Of a stretch of DNA of 64,000 nucleotides, positions 39,376-50,480 are shown piece after piece. The translations under genes and the position numbers were made by a program. The notes beneath the pieces were generated by a model. That model searched no databases and was not told the DNA's origin. It saw only the letters and a list, made by a program, of their open reading frames with translations. The stretch is from positions 967 to 64,966 of the forward strand of contig VXAU01004425.1 in assembly GCA_013399695.1 (NCBI GenBank), written 5' to 3'. How positions within the stretch are numbered: position 1 is the first letter of the stretch; every line of letters begins with the position of its first letter. The stretch comes from Formicarius rufipectus (Eukaryota > Chordata > Aves > Passeriformes > Formicariidae).

Positions 39376-39443
39376 TTTTTTTTTTATTTTTTTTAATTTT
39401 TTTTTAAATTTTTTAAATTTTTTGTTGTTGTTGTTTGTTTTCC
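39376..39443 (+). repeat. T-rich low-complexity tract
   Basis: T-runs interrupted by A and then (GTT)n. It is a simple-sequence stretch within the intron. Confidence 0.85.
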
Positions 39444-40379
39444 CGCTCTTCCCCTCAGGAAGAGCATGAATATTTAGCAGAGTCTGAATAGAAAAGAGAT
39501 TGCATGCCAGATCAGTAGCACAGTTGCACAGTTTTTCAGAGTCTAGCCAAGAGCACAGATTGAGCCTTTTCACTACCCAATACATATGTAATTGGAAAGA
39601 CTTTGTTTTCTATTAAGGTGAGACAGTTATGATTATGCTAATGTCTGGTTCTAAATGACTGATTAGAACTACCAATTCATATTGGGGAGGGGAGGGAAGT
39701 TGTAAGCACTATTTAACTGGAGTAGGTAAAGATCATGAAAATGCTGAAACTTGCTTTCATGGTAACTGCAAAACATTCTTTTAAACCAGTGTATTAGAAT
39801 CACAGAGGAGGAGGAATAAAAACCAAAAGATCTGAACTTTATCACTGAGTAATTCAGTGATTCATCCCTACGGAAACTGTGAACACTCAATGGTACCTTT
39901 GTCAGATAATATCAGCTGTCAAGCTCTGAGAAGCTTTGGTAGAAGACCTACTAACAGGGACAGCACCAATCTCTGGTGACTTTTGGCATCAACTGTTGTT
40001 TTACACTGAAACATTTCTACTGTGTAACTCCAGACAAAGAAAGAGACTTTTGTAGGTTTCTTAGCCTGTAACTAATGAATAATGGACCTTTGTGGCTTGA
40101 AACAATATGCTACAGTAAATACCATCAATGTCATATTACAGCTCTTAAGAACAGTGCAGTTGTAGTGGCAAAAATTGCTGAAGTGGTAGAGCAGTTTTTA
40201 CCTTTTTATCCCAGTTAGATGGAACAATTTATTCCCAAAATGGAGGTTATAAAGGAAGCAAGCCAATCCATATAACAGTTAATAATATATCCAGAAATAA
40301 TAAAATTCTTTCTAAGCAATTAAAAAGTAAAGTTCAGAATTTCCTCTCACTTTTCATTACAGTGTTTCCTGAAAACTAT

Positions 40380-41105
40380 GTGTAGTGCATTGACCCTGGC
40401 TGGATGTCAGGTACCCACTAAAGCCACTTTCTCCCTCCCCTCTGGAGCTGGATAGAGGAGAGAAAATACAGCAAAGGATTCATGAGTTGTGATAAAAGCT
40501 GGGAGAGGTCACTTACTGATGACCATTACAGGCAAAACAGGTTCAAAGTGGGGATATTAATTATTACTCACAGGATCAGAGCAAAAGAGTGAGAAGTAAA
40601 ATAATCTTAAAAACATCTCTCTCCCACCCTTTCTTCCTACCAAGTTCTGCCTCCTCCCCCCCAGCTGTGCAGGGAGATAGGAGTGAGGGTTAAGGTTAGT
40701 TGTTTCTGCTGCTGTCAGAGAGAGGAGTCCTTCCCCTGCTTCCTGCAGGGGCCCTCCCACGAGCGGCAGTCCTTCATGAACCTCTCTGGTGTGAGTCCAT
40801 CGCACAGGCAACAGTTCTTCACAAAACTGCTGCTACGTGGCTCACCTGTCCATGGAGTGTGCAGTCCTTCACGAACAAGCTTCTCCAGTGTGGGTCCCCC
40901 ACAGTCCCACAAGTCCTATCAGGGAAACCTGCTCCAGCATGGGATCCTCTCTCCGTGGGCTGCAGATCCGTATGAGGACCTTGCTCCAACATGGGCCTCC
41001 CATGGGATTACAGCCTCCTTTGTGCATCCACCTGCTCTAGTGTGTATTTCCTCCATGGGCAGAATTCATTGTACTGTAACAGCATGTGCTGCAGGTCAAA
41101 CGTGC
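40380..41105 (-). mobile_element. ERVL-like long LTR, antisense, about 0.7 kb
   Basis: On the plus strand it starts near TGTAGTGCATTGACCCTGGC and runs through a familiar bird LTR layout in reverse: 'GGAGAGAAAATACAGCAAAGG', a GC-rich '...CCCCCCCAGCTGTGCAGGG' part, then loosely repeated phrases (CCAGTGTGGGTCCCC, CCAGCATGGGATCCTC, CCAACATGGGCCTCCC) at 40880-41005. The repeated phrases are about 45-60 bases apart. Open frames in it (for example 40683-41108) are incidental. Edges are approximate; no target duplication found. Confidence 0.72.
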
Positions 41106-42244
41106 TAGGATTCTTCACTTTTTTTTAGGTCATATGTTACGTCCTTGGTAACATATCATAAGACAGTTTGTAAGCAGATTCTTGCTGTCAGTATCCTGAA
41201 ACCACCTCTACATGGATTGAGTACTTCTTCCCTAAAAAATAGGTCTAGGGGTAAAAAAACTAGCACTTTGAAAGGAGATGGTGGGTGTTTTTGTTTCAGA
41301 GCTCTGACAAACTGTCCCAGAAAACTAGGGACAAATAGTGAGGTATATGTAGACTTCTAGATTTCATCTTTAGTCTTTTAACAGTTTTTCTACCAAAGCT
41401 GCGGGCTTCTTTCTGCTCCGCAATCTGATGCAGTGTATGATCAGCTGAGGAAGCTGCTTTCAAATATCTTTCTAATGGTGGACTTACCCATTGTTGTGGC
41501 TGGAATAAAGTCATGGTACAATCTTGAAAGTATACATTTTTTGGATATTGTCAAAATGCACCTTCTTGTCTGGGTGACTCCCCAAAATGTTGGAAATACA
41601 TTTTCAAATTGATGAAGCCAGTGTGGTCCTGGGTGAAGGGATGCTTGCAGTTTGTGAGGAATGTTGTATTGTTGAATTTGAATGATTATGTACTTAAAAC
41701 ATTAATCTTCTGTTTCATTTAGTTGGTCAGAAAATAATTTCTAAAGCAATATGACTATTGAATAGTGAGAACTGCAACCAAGGGAATGGGACAGTGTTAA
41801 AACTTAAGCAGGTTAATCAACATTTGCTTGGCCAACTGTACATTATCCAGTATTTGATGAGACAACAAAGAGCCTTTTGATGGTACTCACCATGAGTAAA
41901 GGTCATTTCTAGAAGGAACCAAAACTAAATTCATAGACCAAATTAGCTGTTGGAGTGATTATGTGGAAAATAGGCAATTACGCTGTCTGGCGAATATGTT
42001 TCATTGGAGGCATTGTGGCAGGGTAGTTGCTGAGTGAACCTCTAACATAGTACAGTATGTTCAGTGGGTCTACAGTTAGTGTGATTATTTTAAAAAAAAA
42101 GTTAATATTTGTCCTTTGTTTGAAACTCAGATTTAGGTGTTTTGTATTCTAGTTTGGAGTTGTTGTGGTTTGTTGTTTTTTTTTTCTGAAAAAAATGTGT
42201 TTACTATGTTTTCTAAGCAAGTCTCTTTCTCTCTTTGTTTTCAG

Positions 42245-42294
42245 TTATGTTTCGCTTGTATGATACAGATGGGAATGGATACCTGGATAGTTCG
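42245..42294 (+). CDS. DGKB: DGKB coding exon: EF-hand 1 loop
   Basis: This 50-nt exon (acceptor TTTTCAG, donor GTAATG at 42295) enters in phase 1 and leaves in phase 0. With the split Phe it reads F-MFRLYDTDGNGYLDSS. The calcium loop is D-T-D-G-N-G-Y-L-D-S-S-E: Asp at positions 1, 3 and 9, Asn at 5, and the Glu at 12 is the first codon of the next exon (44157). All canonical ligands are present, so this EF-hand should bind calcium. Confidence 0.97.
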
Positions 42295-44156
42295 GTAATG
42301 GTTATTTTGTATTTTAGTGCATCATAAGTATATGTCTTAATGGTGTATCTGTGCAAAACTACATTAATGCAAATCACGTTTGTATTTATCCTGAAGTATT
42401 AGAAGCAGTATAAAGTGTAGTTGATAAAAAGTCATTAATTTGAAAAGTAAATCTTGAGTTTTCTTTTCCAATAAGCTGCTGTTTCTACTACTGTATAAAT
42501 TTTTGAATGTTGACACTGCTGTTTTTGAGACTAATCTATAGTCTCCTTATTTTTCATCATATTACTGTAGGGGACACATTAATATGATCCAAAAATTCTA
42601 GTATGCCACTGGGAGATGCGTATGAAAGCACCATCTGTAATGATTTCATTAAAAAGAGAAGGTATGAGAGTCACACAGAGAATGTATGTGGAGAGGTGTC
42701 AGAACTTCCACTTTGTTATGAAGAATGGAGAAACAATATTAAGGGCAAAGTTAGAGTTAGAGTAGCCCAGCCAAATATTTTAAGAAAAATCTGAGATACA
42801 GCAACAATTTTTTGAAAACTGAAGCTGTTTTTTTCCTGTTAGCTAACATAAAAAAAGTATTTTATGGGCAATGTTTTTATTTTTTTCTTTGTTTTGACCC
42901 TGTCTTTTGTATCTCCTGGAAGCAAGACAGCATAGGGTGGATTGGTAAAGAAGAAGGGTGATTCTTATAAGTGACAGGGGAATAGGAAAACTAAATTATA
43001 TAAGGGTATAAAGTAAATACAGTATCATAGTTTTAGAGAATACAAAATATGAATTAGATAACTAAACACATATGGTTTAGAAATGCTACTCCCCAGATTA
43101 GTGCTCCCACTGAGACTCACTCACTATCCCCACCCTGCCCTCCTGTGGTGGGCTGGACAGGAGAATTAGGAGCACAAAAGGTAAGGATCACAGGTTGAGA
43201 TAAGAACAATTTACTGAAAACAGCAACGATATAAAAAAATGAACACAAACACCAGCAATATTAATAACAAAGTCGTACGAAAAAGAGAGAGTAAGTTACA
43301 TGCAAAATTCTCACTGCGGAGCCTGACCCGACCTGACCCACAGCCACACTACACTGACGGCTCTCTGCAGCTTGGCGCTGGCATTACCCAGCTGCTCCCC
43401 TGGCCCCATTTACTGGACCAGAAGGAACCCTTTCTCCCCAGCAATGATATCAGGTGATGTGGGGATCCTCCAGGTCCCAGTTATGCCTCTCCCGACTACT
43501 GCAGAAACTAGCCCAGTCTTGGCCAGAACCAAGAAAACATGAAAATTCAGAATGGTTGTAGATATGCATTGGAGAATGTTTACAAACCAAAATTGTATAT
43601 ATGAGTATAGAAAAGCACTAATGATAGAGGATCAAGGAAAATTGCAACACTGTAATGCTAAGAAAATATTTCTTTATTAGTTTATAATATCCACTTTGTG
43701 CCTTATTTCCATTAGAGTGTTTTGAATTACTCAATGGCTGTCAAAAAATAGAGTGCTGGAATTTAAAGATCCTTTTATCACAGTGTGAATATCAGAGAGT
43801 ATAAAGAGTGCTTGAAAGATAACCAGGAAGGAGGAATCTGTGACTGCTTTCAGTTACTTTGTGGGGCGGTGTTTCACCTCCCTTTTGTTGCTTTAGGCAA
43901 CACAAACATTAGGCATATAAATACCTACAAATATACATACATATAAATGCATACAACATTAGGCAGTCCATGCCTGATGTTTTGCTTGTAAAGCAGGTTC
44001 ACTGGAGTGGACAGCTTTCTGTGTAAAGGACATTTTGCTAGGAACATCGATGAAACAGTGTCACTGAATGTAATATGGTTGAATTCTAAGTTGCTTTACA
44101 GTAGAATTTTTCTTTATAATACTGCATTAAATATCCTACTTTTCATTCATCTGTAG
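42295..44156 (+). other. DGKB: DGKB intron, 1.9 kb
   Basis: AT-rich except for the LTR-like block at 43080-43545. No further exon is seen; the 63-codon frame at 42603 has no recognised similarity. Confidence 0.85.
43080..43545 (-). mobile_element. ERVL-like LTR fragment, antisense
   Basis: A GC-richer block whose plus strand reads GTGGTGGGCTGGACAGGAGA and 'AGGTAAGGATCACAGGTTGAGATAAGAACA' (given in part), the reverse of a bird LTR R/U5 region with a '...TTCTTATCTCAACC...' phrase. The left-to-right order parallels the LTR at 13340-13820. Edges are approximate and no target duplication was found. Confidence 0.62.
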
Positions 44157-44231
44157 GAGCTGGAAAATATCATCACTCAAATGATGCATGTTGCAGAATA
44201 CCTTGAATGGGACGTTACTGAACTGAGTCCA
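44157..44231 (+). CDS. DGKB: DGKB coding exon: between EF-hands 1 and 2
   Basis: This 75-nt exon, phase 0 at both ends (acceptor CTGTAG, donor GTAAGT at 44232), encodes 25 residues: ELENIITQMMHVAEYLEWDV then TELSP. Its first Glu is position 12 of the EF-hand 1 calcium loop, so splicing at this border is needed to complete the site. The remainder is the exiting helix of EF-hand 1 and the lead into EF-hand 2. Confidence 0.97.
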
Positions 44232-44727
44232 GTAAGTAGGCATTTTATCACAATTTTTTAATCTTGCTAGAGGCAACATTTTGTGATATTTCTTGCCAAC
44301 ATGGGGTTCCATATGTTAATAAGAAAGAAATAAGAGTAGTCTGTATTCCACTATAGCACTGCCAGTTAGTACTTTTACAGTTATTTTGATGATTGATTTG
44401 TGAAACATTCATGCTACAGCTTAAGGGTGCATGTAGTAATTAACTTTTATAACACAACTGGTTTGTCTCTGAAAATTTCTTAAATGCAAGTAAGTTAGTA
44501 CATAAGGAACCCAACCTTTAGGTGATAATAAAATGTAAATAGGAATATGTCACTTCATTTTTTGAACTGTCTGTACTCATTTTACTACAGCTGTCATACA
44601 AATTTCCCTTCATTTTTGTGTGTAGTTGAGGGAATTGGAGACCTGTACATATTCTAAGAAGTTGCTATTTTAGAATATAATAATAATAAATTAGAATTTA
44701 TGAGATTTTTTTCATTAAATCATGTAG
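44232..44727 (+). other. DGKB: DGKB intron, 496 bp
   Basis: Short AT-rich intron between the two EF-hand exons. I see nothing else in it. Confidence 0.9.
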
Positions 44728-44859
<132 letters not shown>

Positions 44860-45149
44860 TAACAGTGTCAAGGTTCTGCTTGCATATAAGCTGTGGCCCT
44901 CAGGTTAGTTTCTCTGTGGCCTGTATAAGGAAAAGTCTTTTGCCTTACCTTTTTTCTTTAGTATGGCTGAATGACATCAAAGAACAAAAGGACATCTTCA
45001 AAGATGGAGTTGCATTCAAATATAAGCATGTTTGAAGCCACACCAAATGATCTAGCTCTGGAGGTGAAAGCTTTAAAAGGCTGAATAATTTGCCCCACTA
45101 ACAGCATGTTGTTAATCCCTGGCTGCAGTATCTGGGGCCAAACAGTACT

Positions 45150-45430
45150 GAGACACAGAACAATCTAGGTTGGAAAAAACTTCTATACTTCTCCTGGTCC
45201 AGTCAGGCAGGGTCACAGATGAAGTTATCCAGGGCCCTGTCAAGCCTGAATAGTTCCAGGGAGGTGGATTTCACCAGTTCTGTGAGCAAAACTCTCCCTG
45301 TGTTAATTGTTCTCAAGGGAAAGAGCTTTTGTTCTTACGTGCAGGTGGAATTTCCTCCACAGCAATTTCTGCCTCTTGGCTCTTGTCCTGTCATGACACA
45401 TCCCTGTGAAGATATTCAGTCTCTATAACT
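45150..45430 (-). mobile_element. CR1 LINE 3' fragment
   Basis: It starts on the plus strand with a decayed inverted CR1 end (CACAGAACAATCTAGGTTGG then AAAAAACTT), followed by 'CAGGGCCCTGTCAAGCC', 'TAGTTCCAGGGAGGTGGATT', and 'TCTGCCTCTTGGCTCTTGTC', the CR1 3' region order in reverse. 5'-truncated near 45430. Confidence 0.78.
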
Positions 45431-47314
45431 GCTTTAACAAATGATACTAAGTAGCAATATCAAAGGGAACACTTACACCAAAGGATAGAGTGTTATGAAA
45501 CATGAATTTATGTTCTGTACATTTACAACTTCACATTAAGTATAATACAGATGTAATATGATCAGTTTTGTACCAGTTAAATGCATCTGTTTTAAGACTG
45601 GCATGTTGCCAGTGCCACCTGCTGTCCTGTATCTGAGCTAATTTTGAACACATGTATCCAAGCATGTTTCAAATGCTTTTCTATTATTTAAAAAAAAAAT
45701 AAAAATTCTCATGTTTTCTTATATAATTATCAGATATCAGATATTGAATTCTATTCTAATTATAGAATTATCAGATATTGAGGTGAAATAATAAACAATA
45801 TTTATTTTCCCCATATAGTACTATGGCTTGAACTAAATCTTTACTGCTGTAGTTGCTCTATGATGTTTTACATGCACAAGGAATGGTCAGACCAAGATGT
45901 TTTGTAGGGAAACATAAAACAAACCAGTTTGTTGACCAGAAGATCTGTAAGTCTTGCAAAATCTTATTAATCAAATTATAATATTATAATTATAATAAAC
46001 AAAATACCTGAAGATAACTTTCAGTGTGTTTGGATCATTGCTATTCCCTAATTCTACATGTGAGACTGTGTAACAAAAATGTTAAACTACTTCTCTGTAA
46101 TCAAGCAGATACTTTGCAGACTGAATGCCCTTATTTCCATAGACTTACTCTTGACAAGGGGCAGCAAGTGCTCACAAGCAATCAGTATAATGGATAACTG
46201 ATAGTAATTTTCAGTACAGCTTTTTCTTTTATGTCAGGTTCTGGGAACATTTTTCAGTGTCTACATTTCATTCTTTCTAAATTTGAAAGTCCTATAATTA
46301 TGGCATAAATTAATGTAGATCCTTCTGTAGAGGTTTATTTCCATATTAAAGCAAAAACTGTTAGAAAGAAGCTATATTATGAGACTGTTTATTCTTTTGA
46401 GTATTTTTACTAGATAATAGGTCTTTATCTTACTGAATGTAGCTTTACTATGGAAATACTAAAAATACATAAATAACAATCAAAATTCTATAGCCTGATA
46501 TCAGCATGGGTCAGTGTTTCTGTCAGCAAGAGTATTCCTAGTACTTGATGCATTTAACAGACATAAATGTACAGTTGTAGAAAAATATTATGATGGCATG
46601 CAAAATATGTATTTGACAATAAGCATAGTATATTGAATGCTTTTTTAATGTTCTACTTTACTGTGAATGAAGTCCATTACCTACGTACAAGCTAATTTGC
46701 TAGTCATTTGCTAGCGATTCACTAAGTTATGATGCCACCCTTTAAAAGAGGTCCCATTTTTCTTTTGATGTTTGAAACAGCTTAGTTTTTAAACTATTTG
46801 CATAATATGTAGAGAAAAGCAAAATTTTTAAATTCTGCGTCAGACCAGCAAAAATTTGGCTTTTACACAGTTATAAATAATCAAATCAAAGTGTGTTTTG
46901 GACACTGAAAAGTTAAATCAGTGAAGTTCAATCTCTAATGCCTGTCCATCATTATTTTGTGTAAACTGATAGTGTGATTTTGTTTGGTTTAGAGCATCTA
47001 ATGTATTACCCAAGCACTTTATTCCAGTGCATCATTTCTGTTAGTGGGATGCTGTCTTTTCTTTTTGCATGCTGTTGTTAGATTTTGTAAACCTACCTTC
47101 CCAGAACACTGCTTTTTTTTTTTTTTCTCTCTCTCTCCTTTTAATTATGGTAAGAAGTAAGATAAGAATCTTTTGGACTCGTTAAGCAAATAATGAAGTA
47201 CTGATATCTTAAAGTTTTCCACAACCTGATATGTGAAAAAAAAGGGGCATAACCTACTGGCTTATGCTGCTTAGGCATGTTGTGGTATTCTTCACATGTT
47301 CAAAAGAAGAGAAT

Positions 47315-47405
47315 TTAAAAAAAAAAACCAAGAAAAACACAAAAGCAAGCAAAACCAACCAACCCCCCAGAAAAACCCCAAACAAAACGATGGTCAAGAA
47401 ACCAA
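47315..47405 (+). repeat. A/C-rich low-complexity tract
   Basis: Starts with an A-run, then AAC/CCA-type units. It is the only A/C-rich tract on the sense strand; the other large tracts are T/G-rich. Open frames here are artefacts. Confidence 0.75.
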
Positions 47406-50099
47406 AACCAGCAAAACAATTCTGTCACCTTCTTTTACTTTCAGCCAAGTATGCTTTGGTTCTCTGCTGAACTCTTCAAGAACAATTAAATCCAAGAAAA
47501 CAGTTTCAGAGCTCATCTAGTACCATGACAAAGAATTGTCACTGTAGTTTATTTAAATAAATCATGATACCAGTGAAATTCTTCATTTGTTTTGGATTGG
47601 GGTCCATAAACACTGTAATATACTCATATCCTTCATCCAAGCCCTATATAAGAGATAAGATTCTCAGCTGGTGTAATTTATTATGCTAATAGCAGTGAAG
47701 CTGTGGTAATTTATTTCAGCTGCTGATCTGTCATAGTACCTTCAGAATTCAGCTACATTGCTTCTACTTAATCCTTAGTTTCCTTTAACAGCTATCTAGA
47801 AAGCTCAGATGTCATAAAAGTTCTGTATTACATTTAAAGCCTTTCAATGAGTTTTTATTACATACTGTATTAGATAATTTACTTACAATAACTGAAAACA
47901 AGTAACATTTAAGTATGGAACTATATTATATAAAAATAAAAGAATAAACAAGTTAGTGTTTATGAGCAGTGGTGTTGAGATAGCCTAATCTCACAGTTTT
48001 GTGCTCTTTGGCCTCTCACCTCAGCAGTAATCACCATATATATCTAAGGGTGGTATTAGGGTGTTACTACAGGTGTTAGCTAGCTACCTGTTAGCAAGTC
48101 AAAACAGTTACAAGGAAATCTGCCAAATTTCCATTCTGTGTGCATTCTTTCTGTCTTTCTCCCTTTCTTTCTAACCTCTCCTCTTCCCCTTTTCCCCTAG
48201 ACTTTCATGACATCTTTAGTGCTCTTTCAAATTTCTTTGAGATTATTAAACTAATTTCCAAGTTGCTGGTGCAGTTTGGAGTCAGGGAGATAATGGGACA
48301 AAGACAATAGAAAAGTCTAATTTCCCTAGGAAATCAACCTAAATATCCAGTTTGTTTTATCCTCTATTTCCTCGTAAGATTTGATTTTGGAGTTTCTGTG
48401 AAGGTAGAATTTAGAAATACAGAGTTTTTTCTCTGAAAATGTTCCAGAATAAAACCAGTCTATTCAAATGTTCATGCTTTGTCAGGCAATTGATATGCTA
48501 AAAAATACAGTTTGGGTGCAACATAAGGAATTTAAATAATAACTTAATTGTTTTTTCTTCTCTCGGGGGTTCTGTGATACACATGCTATTTGGCAATTTA
48601 TTTTAGAAGTAAAGACCTTGGGATTGTTTACATGTATAATCCATTTGTACTTGGATGACTATCCTTTTTCTAGTTAGAAGTGGCTGAATGCTGTGCCGAA
48701 CCTACTGAAATCTTTGTTGTTAAGACCCATAATTCGTACTCTGATTTTTAGTTTTTCCAGTTTCATGGATTTTTTTCTCAGAAATTCTCTCATGTACAAT
48801 TAGAATTTCATGAAGAAAATGTTAACTGTAAATAGTTATTCTGTGTGATGTAATTTTTAATAACAGGTATATGAGGTAGAGTTTTTTTCTGAGTGTCACA
48901 CTTCAGTCTGCAATTTTCACAGTCATCATCAACTTTCCAAATTTACTTTTGCATCTTAAGGCAATAGTTAGTTTGTTTCCTATCCAAGCACAATTGAACA
49001 AAGATATCACTGCAGTACTACGGGTTGGTAATTGCACTTCTGGGAAATGGCCTGTTGCACACTAGTGGCCAGTAGGCTATTTATTCTGCTTCTCCGCAGT
49101 AGAAACCTTCAGTTTCTGACCTTTTTATTTCACTGTGCATTAATTTTAGATTAACATTGTAAGTGAAGGTGGAGAGTTACCCTGTTGATGCTCCTAGCAT
49201 TGCTTAAAGTTTCCTTTGTAATATGAGGGGGAAAAAGGCTCTTAATGACAGGTTTTGTCAGTCATATGCATTGTACTCTGCAATTTGATAGGAGTTTCAC
49301 TTTTGTACAATATTATTCCACCCTGCTAGGGTAAAAGTACTTCATTTCTCTTGTAAGGTATCCCATGTCAGATACTTTGGTCTCACTTCTTTTTTAATGG
49401 ATCATTACTAACACCTTTGTCAGTGATTGTACGGACAGTAGGTGTAAAACGCAAGTTCGTAAGTGCTAGAGTTTTAAAAAAAAAAAAAATCTCGTTTTAG
49501 TAAAGTGTTTTCTCTCCACTGGCCACTAGATGTCATGGTTGCACTGTACCTGGTACTGTGCACTTGCTGAAAAGCTGCCTCAAGGTGAGCGAGAAATTGA
49601 ACAACAGTAAATGCTTCATAAAGTCATCAACAATCTGTAATAAGACCCATATGCCTTTATTTTAAGTCATTGATTGTAATTTTCAACCTAGTTCACCTTT
49701 TAAATCAAGGTAAGTTTCAGTGGGACAGACATTTGTGTTGGATTGTGACTATGCTTCAATTAAATTGTAAGAAAATACTCTCACAATTTGATTTTGGATC
49801 CTCAAGCAGCAAATATTTAATTTTTTTTTTAATTAAATATGGGATGGAATACTTGAGTGTGAAAGCACACTTGGGAAATACTGCTTTTTACATTATATTT
49901 TACATTATTATTGCCTTACTATTTGAGCTCTGAATATATTAAAGTGGAACCAGACTGGAGACATACAAACATTTGCAAGTCTGGAGTGGGATCTCTAGTA
50001 CTGTGAGGAGTCCTTCTCAGGATGAAGTTTGAAATGACTGCTGGGCAGATTCATAGACTTCTCTTTTGTTCAGTGAAGATAGAGGATGATCTGGCCTTT

Positions 50100-50480
50100 T
50101 ATTGACCCGAGTGACGTGTCTCTGAGTCCTGCCTGAAGTATGGCAGGTGACTTTTCTGAAAGGCTGAAGTACCGGTGCACCATATACTATTTCCATACAT
50201 GCATAAATACATTCCATTCAACTCCCTGCTAGAAGCCGTAGCTCCTTCCCAGCTGGATGCAGATTCCCCTCCAAGGCATAATGGGCGGCGTTTTCCCGGT
50301 GTCATTCCACGGCCTTGACAGCAGAGAGCGCAATGTCAATACGTGGTGAGACCTTGGCAGAAGCGCTGCTACAGAAAGCTCTCCTGCCTGCTCTTGACAG
50401 CGCTCCCGACTTTTAGGCTGTGCTAGTTCCCACTTCCTTGAAGGGAATTTTCAAATGTCTTTCTGTACTACAGTCCCGCT
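50100..50480. other. GC-richer patch, possible regulatory element
   Basis: About 380 bases less AT-rich than the intron around them, with several CpGs, a CRE-like TGACGTGT at 50112 and a GGGCGGCG at 50283. I recognise no repeat. It could be an intronic enhancer, an internal promoter, or an old repeat; the sequence alone does not say. Confidence 0.25.

Larger units (their letters stand above)
36688..42244 (+). other. DGKB: DGKB intron, 5.6 kb, with two antisense LTRs
   Basis: It contains LTR segments at 36760-37110 (only 72 bp from the upstream exon's donor) and 40380-41105, T-runs at 37682-37699 and 39376-39443, and AT-rich unique sequence between. No additional exon is evident. Confidence 0.85.

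Noticed and set aside
40880..41005. Regularly spaced similar phrases, considered as CRISPR-like or tandem array
   Set aside because: The units are imperfect and are a normal part of this long bird LTR; the genome is eukaryotic.
40683..41108. 141-codon open frame with repeated segments
   Set aside because: It lies wholly inside an antisense LTR with GC-rich internal repetition; other frames of the same stretch are also open.
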